DNA of 64,000 bases from an uncultured Flavobacteriaceae bacterium (GCA_905479625.1 CAJQNF010000045.1:1-64000), one strand, 5' to 3'. Numbered from the stretch's first letter, positions 29,581 through 40,089 are shown. Numbers and translations are program-made. Notes: generated from the letters alone by a model not told the origin.

Positions 29581-29606
29581 CCACACTAAATCAAAAATTA
29601 ATTAGG

Positions 29607-30170
29607 ATGAAAAAATTAGCACTAGTATTTTCTTTAATGTTGTTGGTAGCGTCTTGTACTCAGGTAAAGATTGCTTATGTAGATGTAGAGGAGATATTGA
29701 AGGAATACGATGGAGCGATACAAGCTGAAGAAGAGATGAAAGCTCAATCTCAGCAGATCTCTCAACAATTGGATCAGATAGCATTGCCTTTGCAACAAAA
29801 GATTCAGGAGTATCAACAAAATAAAGACAACCTTTCTGCTTCAGCAAGACAAAAGAAAGAAGCTGAATTAATGCAGGAACAACAATCCTTTCAGCAACAA
29901 CAACAAATGGCACAACAGCAAGTTCAAGCTGAAGGTCAGAGAATGTTTGAAAAGATCAATACTGATATTGAAGAATTCCTAGCCGATTATGGCCAATCAA
30001 AAGGATACACATATATTCTTGGATCTTCGATGCAGACAAAAAGTGTGTTATATGGAGAAGCGTCTCTAAACATCACCGATGAAGTAATCGATGCTTTAAA
30101 TATCAATTACGAAAGTGAAGCCCCTGCAGAAGAAACAAGCACAACTGAAGAACCTGCACCAGTGAATTAA
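29607..30170 (+). CDS. OmpH/Skp-family periplasmic chaperone
   Basis: KIAYVDVEEILKEYDGAIQAEEEMKAQ; Gln-rich coiled coil; LADYGQSKGYTYILG. Confidence 0.88.
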   Translation: MKKLALVFSLMLLVASCTQVKIAYVDVEEILKEYDGAIQAEEEMKAQSQQISQQLDQIALPLQQKIQEYQQNKDNLSASARQKKEAELMQEQQSFQQQQQMAQQQVQAEGQRMFEKINTDIEEFLADYGQSKGYTYILGSSMQTKSVLYGEASLNITDEVIDALNINYESEAPAEETSTTEEPAPVN

Positions 30171-30196
30171 TTCATTGATTTCAAAAAATATTAAAG

Positions 30197-30225
30197 AGCC
30201 CTGCACTGCAGGGCTTTTTTTATGC
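30197..30225 (+). terminator. intrinsic terminator after ompH
   Basis: agccctgc-act-gcagggct followed by T7. Confidence 0.9.
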
Positions 30226-30280
30226 TTTATTTTTTTGCTTGTTATTTTTTGACCCATATAATTTTTTTGTCTTTCCTGCG

Positions 30281-30301
30281 TTATTAACACACTGTTGATA
30301 A
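30281..30301. other. 21-bp imperfect palindrome made of two DnaA-box-like 9-mers
   Basis: TTATTAACA-cac-TGTTGATAA. Confidence 0.45.
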
Positions 30302-30408
30302 GTTGCTCATTATAGAAATGTAACTCTTTCGAAAGCGATTTGAAACAGTAATCATTTCGCTCTAAGCAATTAAATAATTGAAATACAAATAATTATAAGT
30401 CACAAATT

Positions 30409-33312
30409 ATGAAAAGGGGATTCATCTTAGTTTTTTTTCTAGCCTGTTTTTTACAGGTTGCTGGTCAATCAACTGGTAAGTATCAAATTAAATTTTTGGA
30501 AGTTAATAAGAAGAACTCAGACAATGGTGTTGCCATTTTAGATGAGAACAAACTAATTTTTACTTCAGCTGATCACAAAGTTACGACAGCTAAGAAAAAT
30601 TATAATCCAAGAAAAGACCTCTATAAAGGGGACATTAATTTTGATGGAGAAATCAAAAATGTAAAAAGGGTAACAAAAGATATCAATAAAAGAGTTAACC
30701 AGACTGGAGTAACTTATTCCAATGATGGAAGAACAGTTTATTTCAGCAGAAACAAATACAAGAAGAAATTAAAAAAGCAGAATAAACCGAAAAACAAGAG
30801 GTTACTTTTATATAAGGCTGATGTTGCGGCTGATGGAAGTTGGACAAATATTAAAAAACTTCCCTTTAATAAAAAGAAAGCATCAACGGGATATCCGGTA
30901 CTAAATCCAGATAACACTCAGTTGTACTTTGTTTCGGACCGCTTGCCTTCAAAAGGCAATACGGATATTTTTGTGGTTGATATTTTAAAAGAAGGAGAAT
31001 TTAGTAATCCTCGTAACCTTGGATCTTTTGTAAATACGGAAGGGAATGAAACAACCCCTTTCATTAGTGAAGAAAACATACTGTACTTTTCATCAGATGG
31101 TCATGAGGGTCAAGGGAAACTAGATGTTTTCGCTGTTGAGGTATTTGATAATGCAACTTCAGAAGTCTATGAATTGGCTTCTCCTATAAATAGTATCAAT
31201 GATGATTATGCTTATATCGTTAATAAGGATAATAATCAGGGATTTTTCACTTCTAATAGATTACAAGGAGATGGTTTTAATGACCTTTACTCTTTTACTC
31301 TTGAAGAAGATGTTCGACCAGGTGATTGTTTTATTACTGTTGATGGTAAAGTAAGAGACAGAGATTCTTATAAAGCTATTTCTGGGGCAACGGTTGACCT
31401 TTATTCAATAGACGGAAGTTTGTTAGAATCTGTTGCAACTTATAGTGATGGTACTTATCAGTTCACTGTTTCATGTGCCAAGGAATACGAATTGATCGCA
31501 TCGAACCCTAATTATCTCAATGACAAAAAACGTATAGAGATACTTGAAGAGAACTATCATACTGCCTTACATACGAATTTGAATCTAAGCAAAATTGAAA
31601 AGCCAGTAGTTAATAAAATGTCACCAATTTATTATGAATTCGATGCTGCAAATATCACTCAGGAAGCGGCAGAAGAAATGGATAAGATTGCCGATATCAT
31701 GAAGGAGAATGAGAACCTCATTATAGAAGCTTCATCATTTACTGATTCACGAGGATCAAATGCTTATAACATTCAGCTTTCAAAAAGACGAGCTAAAGCA
31801 GCTGTTGAATACCTTAAATCAAAAGGTATTGACGAAAAAAGAATCAAATCTAAAGGATATGGTGAAGACAAGTTGATCAACCAATGTGTTAATGGAGTGG
31901 AGTGTAAGGATGAGTCACATCAGATGAATAGAAGGACAGAATTCAATTTCAAGAATATCCCAGCAGATGTTAAGAAAAAGAAAACAAGTTCTACTAAAAC
32001 CAAGGTAGCGATTCAAACCAAAAAAACAGTTGTACCTGTTGCCACAAAGTCTCATAAAGTTGAAGAGATGGAGCCAGTTGAAAAGGTAGCCCTTAGCGAA
32101 GTTAAAGAATTACCGAGGTCCAACAAGATTCATGAAGTATCTGAGACAGTTGCTTTGGAGGAGGTTAGTACTATTGAAAGTGCCAAGATTGAGACCGTTA
32201 AGGTTGCCGCCACGGATCATCAAATAAGCACTCCAGCTATTCCAGTGGAAAGCTTGAAATTAACTCCTGTAGTTCAGGTTGAGAAAGAAATTTCAACTCC
32301 TACTGTAGTCGTTGCAGAAAATATTATTGAAGAGAAACCTGCAGTAAAAGAAGAAAAAATTGCAGAAAACAAAAGTGAAGAAATAGAAAACAAAAGTGGG
32401 AAAATTGAAGAGAAGGCAGTAGTTGCTATGTCGACTCAACTTAAAGAAGAAACAAATAAGAAAGAAGTTAAAGAAGCTGTGATTATCAATTATAACTCAA
32501 CCATTGTTGCAACCAACCCTGAGAGTAACAAAGTGTTGAATTATATAGGTACCGAAAAAGTAAAAATGATAGAACAGTTATCAGCACTGGAATCAAAATA
32601 TGAAGAAGCGATTCCTCAATATCCTAAACTTTCGGATTCACTAAAGGTGCATAGAGATAAAATTGCAGCGATTATTGTGAATGCTGAGGAACTTCAAGAA
32701 ACAGGTTGGTCCAATATTATTGAATATAAAAACAATGTACTTCATTATAAGAAAAAATACCGTGATCTTATGGTAAGTAATGGTAGAAGTGCTATGTCAG
32801 GATCATCGTCAAGAAGAGACAGACAATTAGCTCATACGCCAATTGAGGCAAGCCAAAATGATGTTGCTCAAGTTGAAAAAGTGACACCAAAGGTTGCAGA
32901 AATGGAAGAGAACCTTAGTGTTGACAATGTAGAGATCACAGCCATGAAAATGAATGGAAATGGAAAATATCAGAAAACGAATAGTGCCAATAAAACTGAT
33001 TTGATCAAGGTATCCTTTAAATTAAAGAGTAATGAAAATGTAGGTTCGGGAAGAAAGGAAGCGCATTTGGTATTACAGAATCCTGAAGGAAACGTTGAAG
33101 AAGCGAAGGGAATATTTAAGATGAAAAATGGAGATAAAGAATCGAAGTATACGGATCATGCCATTATCAATTACAATAATCACGATGTAGATGTTACCAT
33201 GTTTATCCAAAGAAAGGGACAAAATTATCAGAAAGGTGTATATCCTGTGAAAGTGTTTCTTGAAGGAGAGTTAATGACGGTAACTAAATTAGATTTACAG
33301 AACTCTTTTTAG
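30409..33312 (+). CDS. OmpA-family protein with N-terminal PD40/WD40-like propeller and long C-terminal extension
   Basis: LNPDNTQLYFVSDRLPSKGNTDIFVVD; OmpA core IIEASSFTDSRGSNAYNIQLSKRRAKAAVEYLKSKGIDEKRIKSKGYGEDKL. Confidence 0.9.
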   Translation: MKRGFILVFFLACFLQVAGQSTGKYQIKFLEVNKKNSDNGVAILDENKLIFTSADHKVTTAKKNYNPRKDLYKGDINFDGEIKNVKRVTKDINKRVNQTGVTYSNDGRTVYFSRNKYKKKLKKQNKPKNKRLLLYKADVAADGSWTNIKKLPFNKKKASTGYPVLNPDNTQLYFVSDRLPSKGNTDIFVVDILKEGEFSNPRNLGSFVNTEGNETTPFISEENILYFSSDGHEGQGKLDVFAVEVFDNATSEVYELASPINSINDDYAYIVNKDNNQGFFTSNRLQGDGFNDLYSFTLEEDVRPGDCFITVDGKVRDRDSYKAISGATVDLYSIDGSLLESVATYSDGTYQFTVSCAKEYELIASNPNYLNDKKRIEILEENYHTALHTNLNLSKIEKPVVNKMSPIYYEFDAANITQEAAEEMDKIADIMKENENLIIEASSFTDSRGSNAYNIQLSKRRAKAAVEYLKSKGIDEKRIKSKGYGEDKLINQCVNGVECKDESHQMNRRTEFNFKNIPADVKKKKTSSTKTKVAIQTKKTVVPVATKSHKVEEMEPVEKVALSEVKELPRSNKIHEVSETVALEEVSTIESAKIETVKVAATDHQISTPAIPVESLKLTPVVQVEKEISTPTVVVAENIIEEKPAVKEEKIAENKSEEIENKSGKIEEKAVVAMSTQLKEETNKKEVKEAVIINYNSTIVATNPESNKVLNYIGTEKVKMIEQLSALESKYEEAIPQYPKLSDSLKVHRDKIAAIIVNAEELQETGWSNIIEYKNNVLHYKKKYRDLMVSNGRSAMSGSSSRRDRQLAHTPIEASQNDVAQVEKVTPKVAEMEENLSVDNVEITAMKMNGNGKYQKTNSANKTDLIKVSFKLKSNENVGSGRKEAHLVLQNPEGNVEEAKGIFKMKNGDKESKYTDHAIINYNNHDVDVTMFIQRKGQNYQKGVYPVKVFLEGELMTVTKLDLQNSF

Positions 33313-33767
33313 ATCAGTTCAAGCATAAATATACCTATAACGGTTAGCATAAAATATACCGTAATATTCATAGCCCCGGAGTAATCCTGGGCTATTCTTT
33401 GTCCGGTCATTAACAATAACAATGTAAATGAAACGGCGATCATCCCCCATAAAACCACCTCTGTTTTGCCATTTTGTAATAAACTGTACAATCCTATCGT
33501 ATTCAATCCGACACATACTAATTCCAACAGGATAACTAAAAGTATGGCGGCAGGAACATGATTTTTTAGAAAGGACCTTTTGAAATGTTCCTTGTAATAG
33601 GTTTTACAGTTTTTCCATTGGATGGTTTTTTCAACAATAGAGTAGACAAAACTTAATGTGAGGTAACAAACGATTAATGAAACGGCCAGGTGTTGATTCA
33701 TAAAGCTATTTTTCTGATACAAGGCAAAAATAATTCGAATAGGACTATTATCGGCATCTTTTTTCAT
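33309..33767 (-). CDS. hypothetical four-TM membrane protein
   Basis: 152 aa ORF with several hydrophobic segments; start may be the internal MNQHLAVSL. Confidence 0.65.
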   Translation of the reverse strand: MKKDADNSPIRIIFALYQKNSFMNQHLAVSLIVCYLTLSFVYSIVEKTIQWKNCKTYYKEHFKRSFLKNHVPAAILLVILLELVCVGLNTIGLYSLLQNGKTEVVLWGMIAVSFTLLLLMTGQRIAQDYSGAMNITVYFMLTVIGIFMLELI

Positions 33768-33776
33768 GGAAATAAA

Positions 33777-33784
33777 TATCTTTG
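33777..33784 (+). promoter_or_regulatory. -7 promoter element TATCTTTG for porZ-like gene
   Basis: Perfect TAnnTTTG; implies the start is ATG 33800 rather than TTG 33782. Confidence 0.55.
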
Positions 33785-33799
33785 AGCAAAATCTATTTT

Positions 33800-36139
33800 A
33801 TGTCTCTTTTTGCTAAAAAAGACTTTTTCACTTTTTTGTTCATACTTGTACTTTCTCAGCCATTGCTAGCACAAACTGATTTTAGCAATTCATGGGAGGA
33901 TTTCTTTTCATACAATAACGTGAAGGATTTTATCATTACAGACAAGAGAATCTATGCTGTAGCTGATAATGCCGCATTTATATATAATATTGAAACGGGT
34001 GATATGCAGAAAATTTCTTCTGTTCACGGTTTATCAGGAAAGGAAACAACAAGCCTTCATTTTAGCCCTGCAACAAACCGATTCATTATAGGCTATCAAA
34101 CTGGCTTGTTAGAAATTATAGATGACAATGGTAAAATAACAGTGGCAAATGATATTGAAAGATTCGACATCACTGGACAAAAACAAATCAATGACATCAA
34201 TGAATATAACGGGAAATTATATTTGTCTACCCCCTTTGGAATCGTTGTTTATGACATTGAAAATCTAAATTTTGGGGACACTTATTATATAGACGAGAAT
34301 TCCAATCCGGTATTTGTTAATGAAAGTATCGTTCATGAAGAAACGATCTTCGCCGTCAGTCAGAAGGGTATCTACTCAGCTGATATCAATGATCCCAACC
34401 TTATTGATTTTAATAATTGGCTTCAACCTGAAGGCGAATTACGGGGTGATTTTAAATCCATTTCAGTTCTTGCAGATCGAATCTATACCTGTAGATCAAA
34501 TATGTTATATGAACTTGAAGGAATAGACAGATTGAGCCAGAAAGGTAACTATAACAGCAGCATCCTAAAATTAAGATCTTCTGAACAATTGATGTCTGTG
34601 ACGCTTAATAAGTCTGCCTTCATTGTCGATAAAGATTTATCGCTAATTTATGAAGCACAAGCTTTAGGAGCCTATGATTTTGAATTAAATAATTCGTTTG
34701 CAAGGGCAGATCAGGTGTATTTAGCGACCAATAGTTTTGGGATCCTAAAAAAACAGTTTAGTGAGACGTCTTATCAGGAGATCCACCCACAAGGTCCTTC
34801 TTCGAATAAAGTTTTTTCGATTGAGGCAGCAAATAACAATCTATGGGTGGTATATGGGGGGTATAATTTATCATTTGATCCTCTTAATAAAAAATTCGGA
34901 TATTCTCATTATAATGGATCTTCGACTGCACCAACACTATGGGTAAATAAGGCCTATGACCCCTCATTTCCTGCTCAGGACCTTGTTCATATAACAATTG
35001 ATCCATCTGCAGATAACAAGGCCTACCTCAGCTCCTGGGGCAGCGGTATGATGGTTGTTGATCAAGACGAACCAGTTGTCATTTGGGATGACAGCAATAG
35101 TGGATTGGAAGATCTTTATCAGGATGGAGAACCCGAATCAAGTATCAGGGTGAATGGAGCCGCCTTTGACAACCGGGGGAATTTTTGGATTACCAATGCA
35201 TGGGTTCCAAATAAGCTAAAAAAGCTGGAAACTAATGGAAACTGGAAGGGCTTTGATTTGAGCTCGATCATTTCTGAACAAGTTGCCTTAGGGCTTACAG
35301 AATTAGCCATTGATAAAACGGGAAGTGTCTGGATAGGGTCAAGGAGAAATGGCGCATTGGTTTATAACGAATCGGGTGATAGAAAAAGGGCACTCGATAC
35401 CCAAGGCACTTCAGGGTCTTTGCCTGATTTGAATGTTAGAACTCTGGCTGTTGACAGGAATAATAGAATATGGATCGGAACACAAAAAGGGCTTGTTGTA
35501 TTTTCGGATGCAGAAAGCGTATTTGAACTAGATATTTATGATGCAGAACCTGTAATTATTGACGATAATGGGGTACCAAAAAAATTGTTGGGGGATCAAC
35601 CCGTTAATTCCATAGCCATAGACGGAGCAGAGAATAAATGGTTTGGTACAGATACAGGAGGAGCGTTGGGTACTAATCCGTCAGGAAGTCAGACCCTGTA
35701 TAATTTTAACAAAGATAATTCGCCTTTGCCTTCTAACAGTATATTAAAGATCAAGATCGACAATAGCACGGGTAAGGTGTATTTTGCCACAGATAAAGGA
35801 ATCGTTGCATTTAACAGTAATGTTGCTCCATATGGAGACGCCTTAGAGGAAGTATACGCTTATCCAAATCCGGTAAAAAAGGAACACGAATTTGTCACCA
35901 TAGATGGCAGAAACGAAACTCATTTGCCTAAAGGGACCAATGTAAAGATCCTTGATATTGCAGGCAGGCTGGTACACGAAACTAATGTAGATATTGGTCA
36001 GGAAACAGGAGGAGGAAAAGTAATTTGGAATAAGACCAACTTAAGAGGAAAAAAAGTGGCTTCAGGAGTATATATCGTGCTTTTGACCAGTCCGGATAAA
36101 TCAGAAACTGCTTCAACAAAAATTGCGGTTATCAATTAA
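33800..36139 (+). CDS. porZ: PorZ-like two-component-regulator-propeller protein (type IX secretion)
   Basis: Signal peptide; propeller blades (GSVWIGSRRNGALVYN, NRIWIGTQKGLVVF, NKWFGTDTGGALGTN); C-terminal sorting-like domain (AYPNPVKK...GVYIVLLTS); adjacent to recO. Confidence 0.8.
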   Translation: MSLFAKKDFFTFLFILVLSQPLLAQTDFSNSWEDFFSYNNVKDFIITDKRIYAVADNAAFIYNIETGDMQKISSVHGLSGKETTSLHFSPATNRFIIGYQTGLLEIIDDNGKITVANDIERFDITGQKQINDINEYNGKLYLSTPFGIVVYDIENLNFGDTYYIDENSNPVFVNESIVHEETIFAVSQKGIYSADINDPNLIDFNNWLQPEGELRGDFKSISVLADRIYTCRSNMLYELEGIDRLSQKGNYNSSILKLRSSEQLMSVTLNKSAFIVDKDLSLIYEAQALGAYDFELNNSFARADQVYLATNSFGILKKQFSETSYQEIHPQGPSSNKVFSIEAANNNLWVVYGGYNLSFDPLNKKFGYSHYNGSSTAPTLWVNKAYDPSFPAQDLVHITIDPSADNKAYLSSWGSGMMVVDQDEPVVIWDDSNSGLEDLYQDGEPESSIRVNGAAFDNRGNFWITNAWVPNKLKKLETNGNWKGFDLSSIISEQVALGLTELAIDKTGSVWIGSRRNGALVYNESGDRKRALDTQGTSGSLPDLNVRTLAVDRNNRIWIGTQKGLVVFSDAESVFELDIYDAEPVIIDDNGVPKKLLGDQPVNSIAIDGAENKWFGTDTGGALGTNPSGSQTLYNFNKDNSPLPSNSILKIKIDNSTGKVYFATDKGIVAFNSNVAPYGDALEEVYAYPNPVKKEHEFVTIDGRNETHLPKGTNVKILDIAGRLVHETNVDIGQETGGGKVIWNKTNLRGKKVASGVYIVLLTSPDKSETASTKIAVIN

Positions 36140-36151
36140 TTTTTGAATCAT

Positions 36152-36877
36152 ATGTTGATCAAAACCAAGGCAATTGTTTTAACTTCTATCAAGTATGGAG
36201 AAGCAGACCTTATTGTTAAATGTTTGACTGAAGAAGGTGTTAAATCCTATTTGATCAGAAGCATTTTCAGGTCGAGGAGTAAAAAACTGAAAATTGGATA
36301 TTTTCAAGCCCTCAGCCAGCTTGAAATTTCTGCATATCACAACAAGCAAGGAAACCTGAACAAAATATCCGAAGCCAGAGCATCATATCTTTACCAAAGT
36401 CTTGCTACAAATATTTATAAGCAGTCGATCGCCTTATTTTTGGCGGAAGTTCTGGCTTATGCTTTAAAGGAAGAGGAACAAAATCAAGTTCAATTCAGTT
36501 TTATTGAATCTTCGTTGCAATGGTTGGACCAAAATGACTCATTTGCCAATTTTCATTTGGTATTTATGTTTCAATTAACCAAATATTTAGGCTTTTATCC
36601 TGACGCTGAAAACAACGGGGCAGCATACTTTGATCTTGAAGAAGGAACCTTCAAGAGCTCAAAACCCTTCAGAAATTTTTTAAGTGGCAAAAAATTAATT
36701 CTTTTCAAATCTATTATCGGCATAAAATTTGATGATATGGTAAGACTGAAATGGAATTCGGAACACAGACAAATTGTTCTAGACATACTTCTGGAATATT
36801 ACGAACTTCATTTACCTGGATTTAAAAAACCACGGTCACTAAAAGTATTAAAAGAAGTCTTTAATGAAATTTCTTAA
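36152..36877 (+). CDS. recO: DNA repair protein RecO
   Basis: MLIKTKAIVLTSIKYGEADLIVKCLTEEGVKSYLIRS. Confidence 0.93.
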   Translation: MLIKTKAIVLTSIKYGEADLIVKCLTEEGVKSYLIRSIFRSRSKKLKIGYFQALSQLEISAYHNKQGNLNKISEARASYLYQSLATNIYKQSIALFLAEVLAYALKEEEQNQVQFSFIESSLQWLDQNDSFANFHLVFMFQLTKYLGFYPDAENNGAAYFDLEEGTFKSSKPFRNFLSGKKLILFKSIIGIKFDDMVRLKWNSEHRQIVLDILLEYYELHLPGFKKPRSLKVLKEVFNEIS

Positions 36878-39317
36878 TGCACTATTAATTGTCCTTATTG
36901 GACATTTTTCTTATGGGCAGAAATGTGTTATTGTAGATAAGGATTCTGAATTTCCGATTTCTAATGTTCAGGTGATCAACGAAGATAAATCCAAATCTGT
37001 AGTTTCTGACAGAAACGGAATTTTGGACCTAAGTGGGTTTAATGATATGGAGCTCCTTGTATTTAGTCATGTAAGTTACGTGGAGCTAGAGCTGATCAAA
37101 AAACAGATCAGAAAAGATTATACTATTATATTTCTTCAATTCAAATCAGAACTTCTTAAGGAGGTGTTTTTGTCAGCGGGCAAAGGAGATGTAGACAGGT
37201 CAAGAATTGCGGAAGAGATTGCCGTTTTTTCGAATAAAGATATTCAAAATTCTGTTCCACAAACATCAGCAGATATGCTGGCTAAAATTCCGGGAGTTAA
37301 GGTTCAGAAATCGCAATTTGGGGGAGGTAGTCCGGTACTGAGAGGAATGGAAGCAAACAGAATCCTGTTGGTTGTAGATGGGGTTCGAATGAATAATGCC
37401 ATTTACAGAAAAGGACACCTGCAAAATTCAATTACAGTAGCTCCAACTACACTTGACAAAACAGAGGTAATCTTCGGGCCTTCGTCAGTTATCTATGGAT
37501 CAGATGCCCTGGGAGGAGTCATTCATTATTATACACGCAAACCCGAAGTTTCTGATCGGATGAATACCAATCTTGAATTTCTTGGTCGTTACAGCACTGT
37601 AAATGATGAAAAAACCGCGAATGCTTCTATAGAATTACAGTTTAAAAAAATGGCTTCTTTTACAAGCATTACGCATAGTAGTTTTGGCGACTTAAAAATG
37701 GGAGAATACAGACCTCATGGATTTGACAACTGGGGCTTGCAATACGAATATTCAAATAACACTGATTCCTTCTATAATCCGGAACCAATAGCAAATTCAA
37801 ACCCATCAATGCAACGGAATGTTGGGTATCGGCAAACGGATTTTTTACAAAAAGTATTTCTTCCACTTAAACACGGAAATGACTTAATGTTCAACCTCCA
37901 GTATAGTAGCTCATCCAGAATTAACAGATTTGATAAACTTACAGAAAGAAGAGACGGAAAACTGAGGTTTGCTGAATGGTATTATGGTCCACAGGACAGG
38001 TTCTTATTTTCGACACAATTCAATATCAATGCGAACAAAAAGTTGTTGGATAAAGGAACTTTTACTGCAGCATATCAAAATATTAAGGAATCAAGAATTG
38101 AACGCAAGTTCGGAACAATTGACAGATCTTCCCAATTCGAAAAAGTTCAGGTTTTGAGTCTTAATGGGGATTTTACAAAAAACATGAATCCAAAGATCAA
38201 TCGGGATTTTGGTTATGGTTTTGAGGTGGCTTATAATGATGTGAATTCCACTTCCAAAGGAGAAATTCTTGATATCGTAGGTGACAAAATCATTGGTGTA
38301 AAGGACAATTATGTGGTTCAGACTCGTTATCCTGATGGAGGTAGCAGTTATTTGAGTTCAGCCATTTATGCCAGTTACAGACAGGATTTAGGAAAGAAAT
38401 CTACTTTAAATACGGGTTTAAGATTAACAAACACAGTGCTTGCAGCCAAATGGATAGATACAACCTATATCAAGTTGCCTGAAAGCGACATCAAATCTAT
38501 GAATACTTCGGTTACTCTGACCGCAGGATATGCCTATAGGCCTAATGAAAACTGGCAGATTAACGGTGTTCTGTCTTCCGGATTCAGATCTCCTAATATT
38601 GATGACATAGGAAAAGTGAGAGAAAAAAGAGGTGATGTTACGGTGCCAAACGTAGACTTACAACCAGAGTTTGCCTATAATTTTGAGGCCGGACTGATCA
38701 AGTATTTTGATGAAAAGAAAACCTATATTGGCTTGACTACCTATTACACTTTACTTGACAATTATATCGTAAGAGGACCTTATGAGCTAGATGGAAAGTC
38801 TCAGATTATTTACGATGGTGAATTGGCTAATGTAGTAGCTAATATTAATATGGGTAGTGCCTATCTGGTTGGAGGTACCATGACCTTCAAAGGCCAGCTT
38901 ACTAATACCTGGAACACAAGAGCAAGCCTCACCTATACTAAGGGAACAGCCTTTGACACAAAGGAACCATTGTCTTCCATACCTCCTTTGTTTGGAAGTC
39001 TTGACTTCAATTATGTTAGAAACAGAATTGAAACAGGGGTCAATGTGGTGTACAATGGTTTTAAAGGAGTTGATGATTACAACATTTCAGAGGGAATAGA
39101 TAATATTGAACAAACACCTTATATCGTCGGCGATGCTTCCTATTACGGAAGCCCGGCCTGGTATACGTTGAATTACTATATGAGAATCAAAACCTCCAAA
39201 TATGTTGATCTTTTAATCAATATTGATAATATTATGGATCATCACTATAAGGAATTTGCTTCTTCCATTAGCGCACCCGGAAGGAATTTTTCTTTTACGG
39301 TGATCGGCAGCTTTTAA
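36864..39317 (+). CDS. TonB-dependent receptor with N-terminal carboxypeptidase-regulatory-like domain
   Basis: SADMLAKIPGVKVQKSQFGGGSPVLRGMEANRILLVVDGVRMNNAIYR; GPSSVIYGSDALGGVIHYYT; C-terminal barrel. Confidence 0.95.
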   Translation: MKFLNALLIVLIGHFSYGQKCVIVDKDSEFPISNVQVINEDKSKSVVSDRNGILDLSGFNDMELLVFSHVSYVELELIKKQIRKDYTIIFLQFKSELLKEVFLSAGKGDVDRSRIAEEIAVFSNKDIQNSVPQTSADMLAKIPGVKVQKSQFGGGSPVLRGMEANRILLVVDGVRMNNAIYRKGHLQNSITVAPTTLDKTEVIFGPSSVIYGSDALGGVIHYYTRKPEVSDRMNTNLEFLGRYSTVNDEKTANASIELQFKKMASFTSITHSSFGDLKMGEYRPHGFDNWGLQYEYSNNTDSFYNPEPIANSNPSMQRNVGYRQTDFLQKVFLPLKHGNDLMFNLQYSSSSRINRFDKLTERRDGKLRFAEWYYGPQDRFLFSTQFNINANKKLLDKGTFTAAYQNIKESRIERKFGTIDRSSQFEKVQVLSLNGDFTKNMNPKINRDFGYGFEVAYNDVNSTSKGEILDIVGDKIIGVKDNYVVQTRYPDGGSSYLSSAIYASYRQDLGKKSTLNTGLRLTNTVLAAKWIDTTYIKLPESDIKSMNTSVTLTAGYAYRPNENWQINGVLSSGFRSPNIDDIGKVREKRGDVTVPNVDLQPEFAYNFEAGLIKYFDEKKTYIGLTTYYTLLDNYIVRGPYELDGKSQIIYDGELANVVANINMGSAYLVGGTMTFKGQLTNTWNTRASLTYTKGTAFDTKEPLSSIPPLFGSLDFNYVRNRIETGVNVVYNGFKGVDDYNISEGIDNIEQTPYIVGDASYYGSPAWYTLNYYMRIKTSKYVDLLINIDNIMDHHYKEFASSISAPGRNFSFTVIGSF

Positions 39318-39332
39318 AAGGAATTAGTTCTA

Positions 39333-39488
39333 TTAGGGGTATAAAATATTTTTGATCTCTTTCCAGGAAATCATCTCAATCCCCTGTTCCTTTAACAGTC
39401 TTTTGCACTTCAAACTAGTAAAAAATTCCAGATCTATCTGTCTCAAGGCAGCACCAAAATTAGGGTGATCTTTAGTGATAGATTTCAT
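39333..39488 (-). CDS. possible small ORF (51 aa) below the ORF-track cutoff
   Basis: Hand translation MKSITKDHPNFGAALRQIDLEFFTSLKCKRLLKEQGIEMISWKEIKNILYP*, protein-like composition. Confidence 0.35.
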   Translation of the reverse strand: MKSITKDHPNFGAALRQIDLEFFTSLKCKRLLKEQGIEMISWKEIKNILYP

Positions 39489-39510
39489 TTCAGGATCATC
39501 AAATTAGTCA

Positions 39511-40089
39511 CTACTTTTTTACTGCAATGATAATTCCGGTTGACCAATTCAATTTAGTCAATTGTAAATCATCCCTGTTTTCAAGCTTCTCAATTAATTC
39601 ATTGACCAGATCATCATGACCTTTGGGCCAGTTAGGTTGTGCCAACATATCATCGATGATATATATTCCTCCTACTGTGAGTAACTCCAGAATTTCATCC
39701 AGTTCACTATATTTTCCGGGCCATGCATCTGCAAAGATCAGGTCAAATTTATTTCCTTTATAGTCTCTGATCCATGTCGATCCATCCGTACAGATAATGT
39801 TTGCTCTGGTGTCATGATCAAAAAATCCTGTGGCGATTTCAATTAATTGAGGATCGTTATCAATAGTTGTTATTTTTGAATTGACATCCATGCCGTCGAT
39901 CATCCAGGAAAGAGACAAGCCCATACCCGTTCCCATTTCAAGAATATTGGAACCAGGTTTAGAGCTGATCAGGGTTTTAAGTAAAGATCCGATGTATAGA
40001 TCAGAGGGCATGGTAAAACCAATTTCATGACATTTCTCTAAAAGATGGTTGTAACTCTTGGGGAAACCCAATACAACAGTATCATTCAT
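39511..40089 (-). CDS. O-methyltransferase-like class I SAM methyltransferase
   Basis: SNILEMGTGMGLSLSWMIDGM, KFDLIFADAWPGKYSELDEILELL. Confidence 0.88.
   Translation of the reverse strand: MNDTVVLGFPKSYNHLLEKCHEIGFTMPSDLYIGSLLKTLISSKPGSNILEMGTGMGLSLSWMIDGMDVNSKITTIDNDPQLIEIATGFFDHDTRANIICTDGSTWIRDYKGNKFDLIFADAWPGKYSELDEILELLTVGGIYIIDDMLAQPNWPKGHDDLVNELIEKLENRDDLQLTKLNWSTGIIIAVKK

Noticed and set aside
29607-30170. CAA/CAG-rich tract in ompH as a repeat array or CRISPR-like element
   Set aside because: It encodes the expected Gln-rich coiled coil of an OmpH/Skp protein; no regular spacer pattern.
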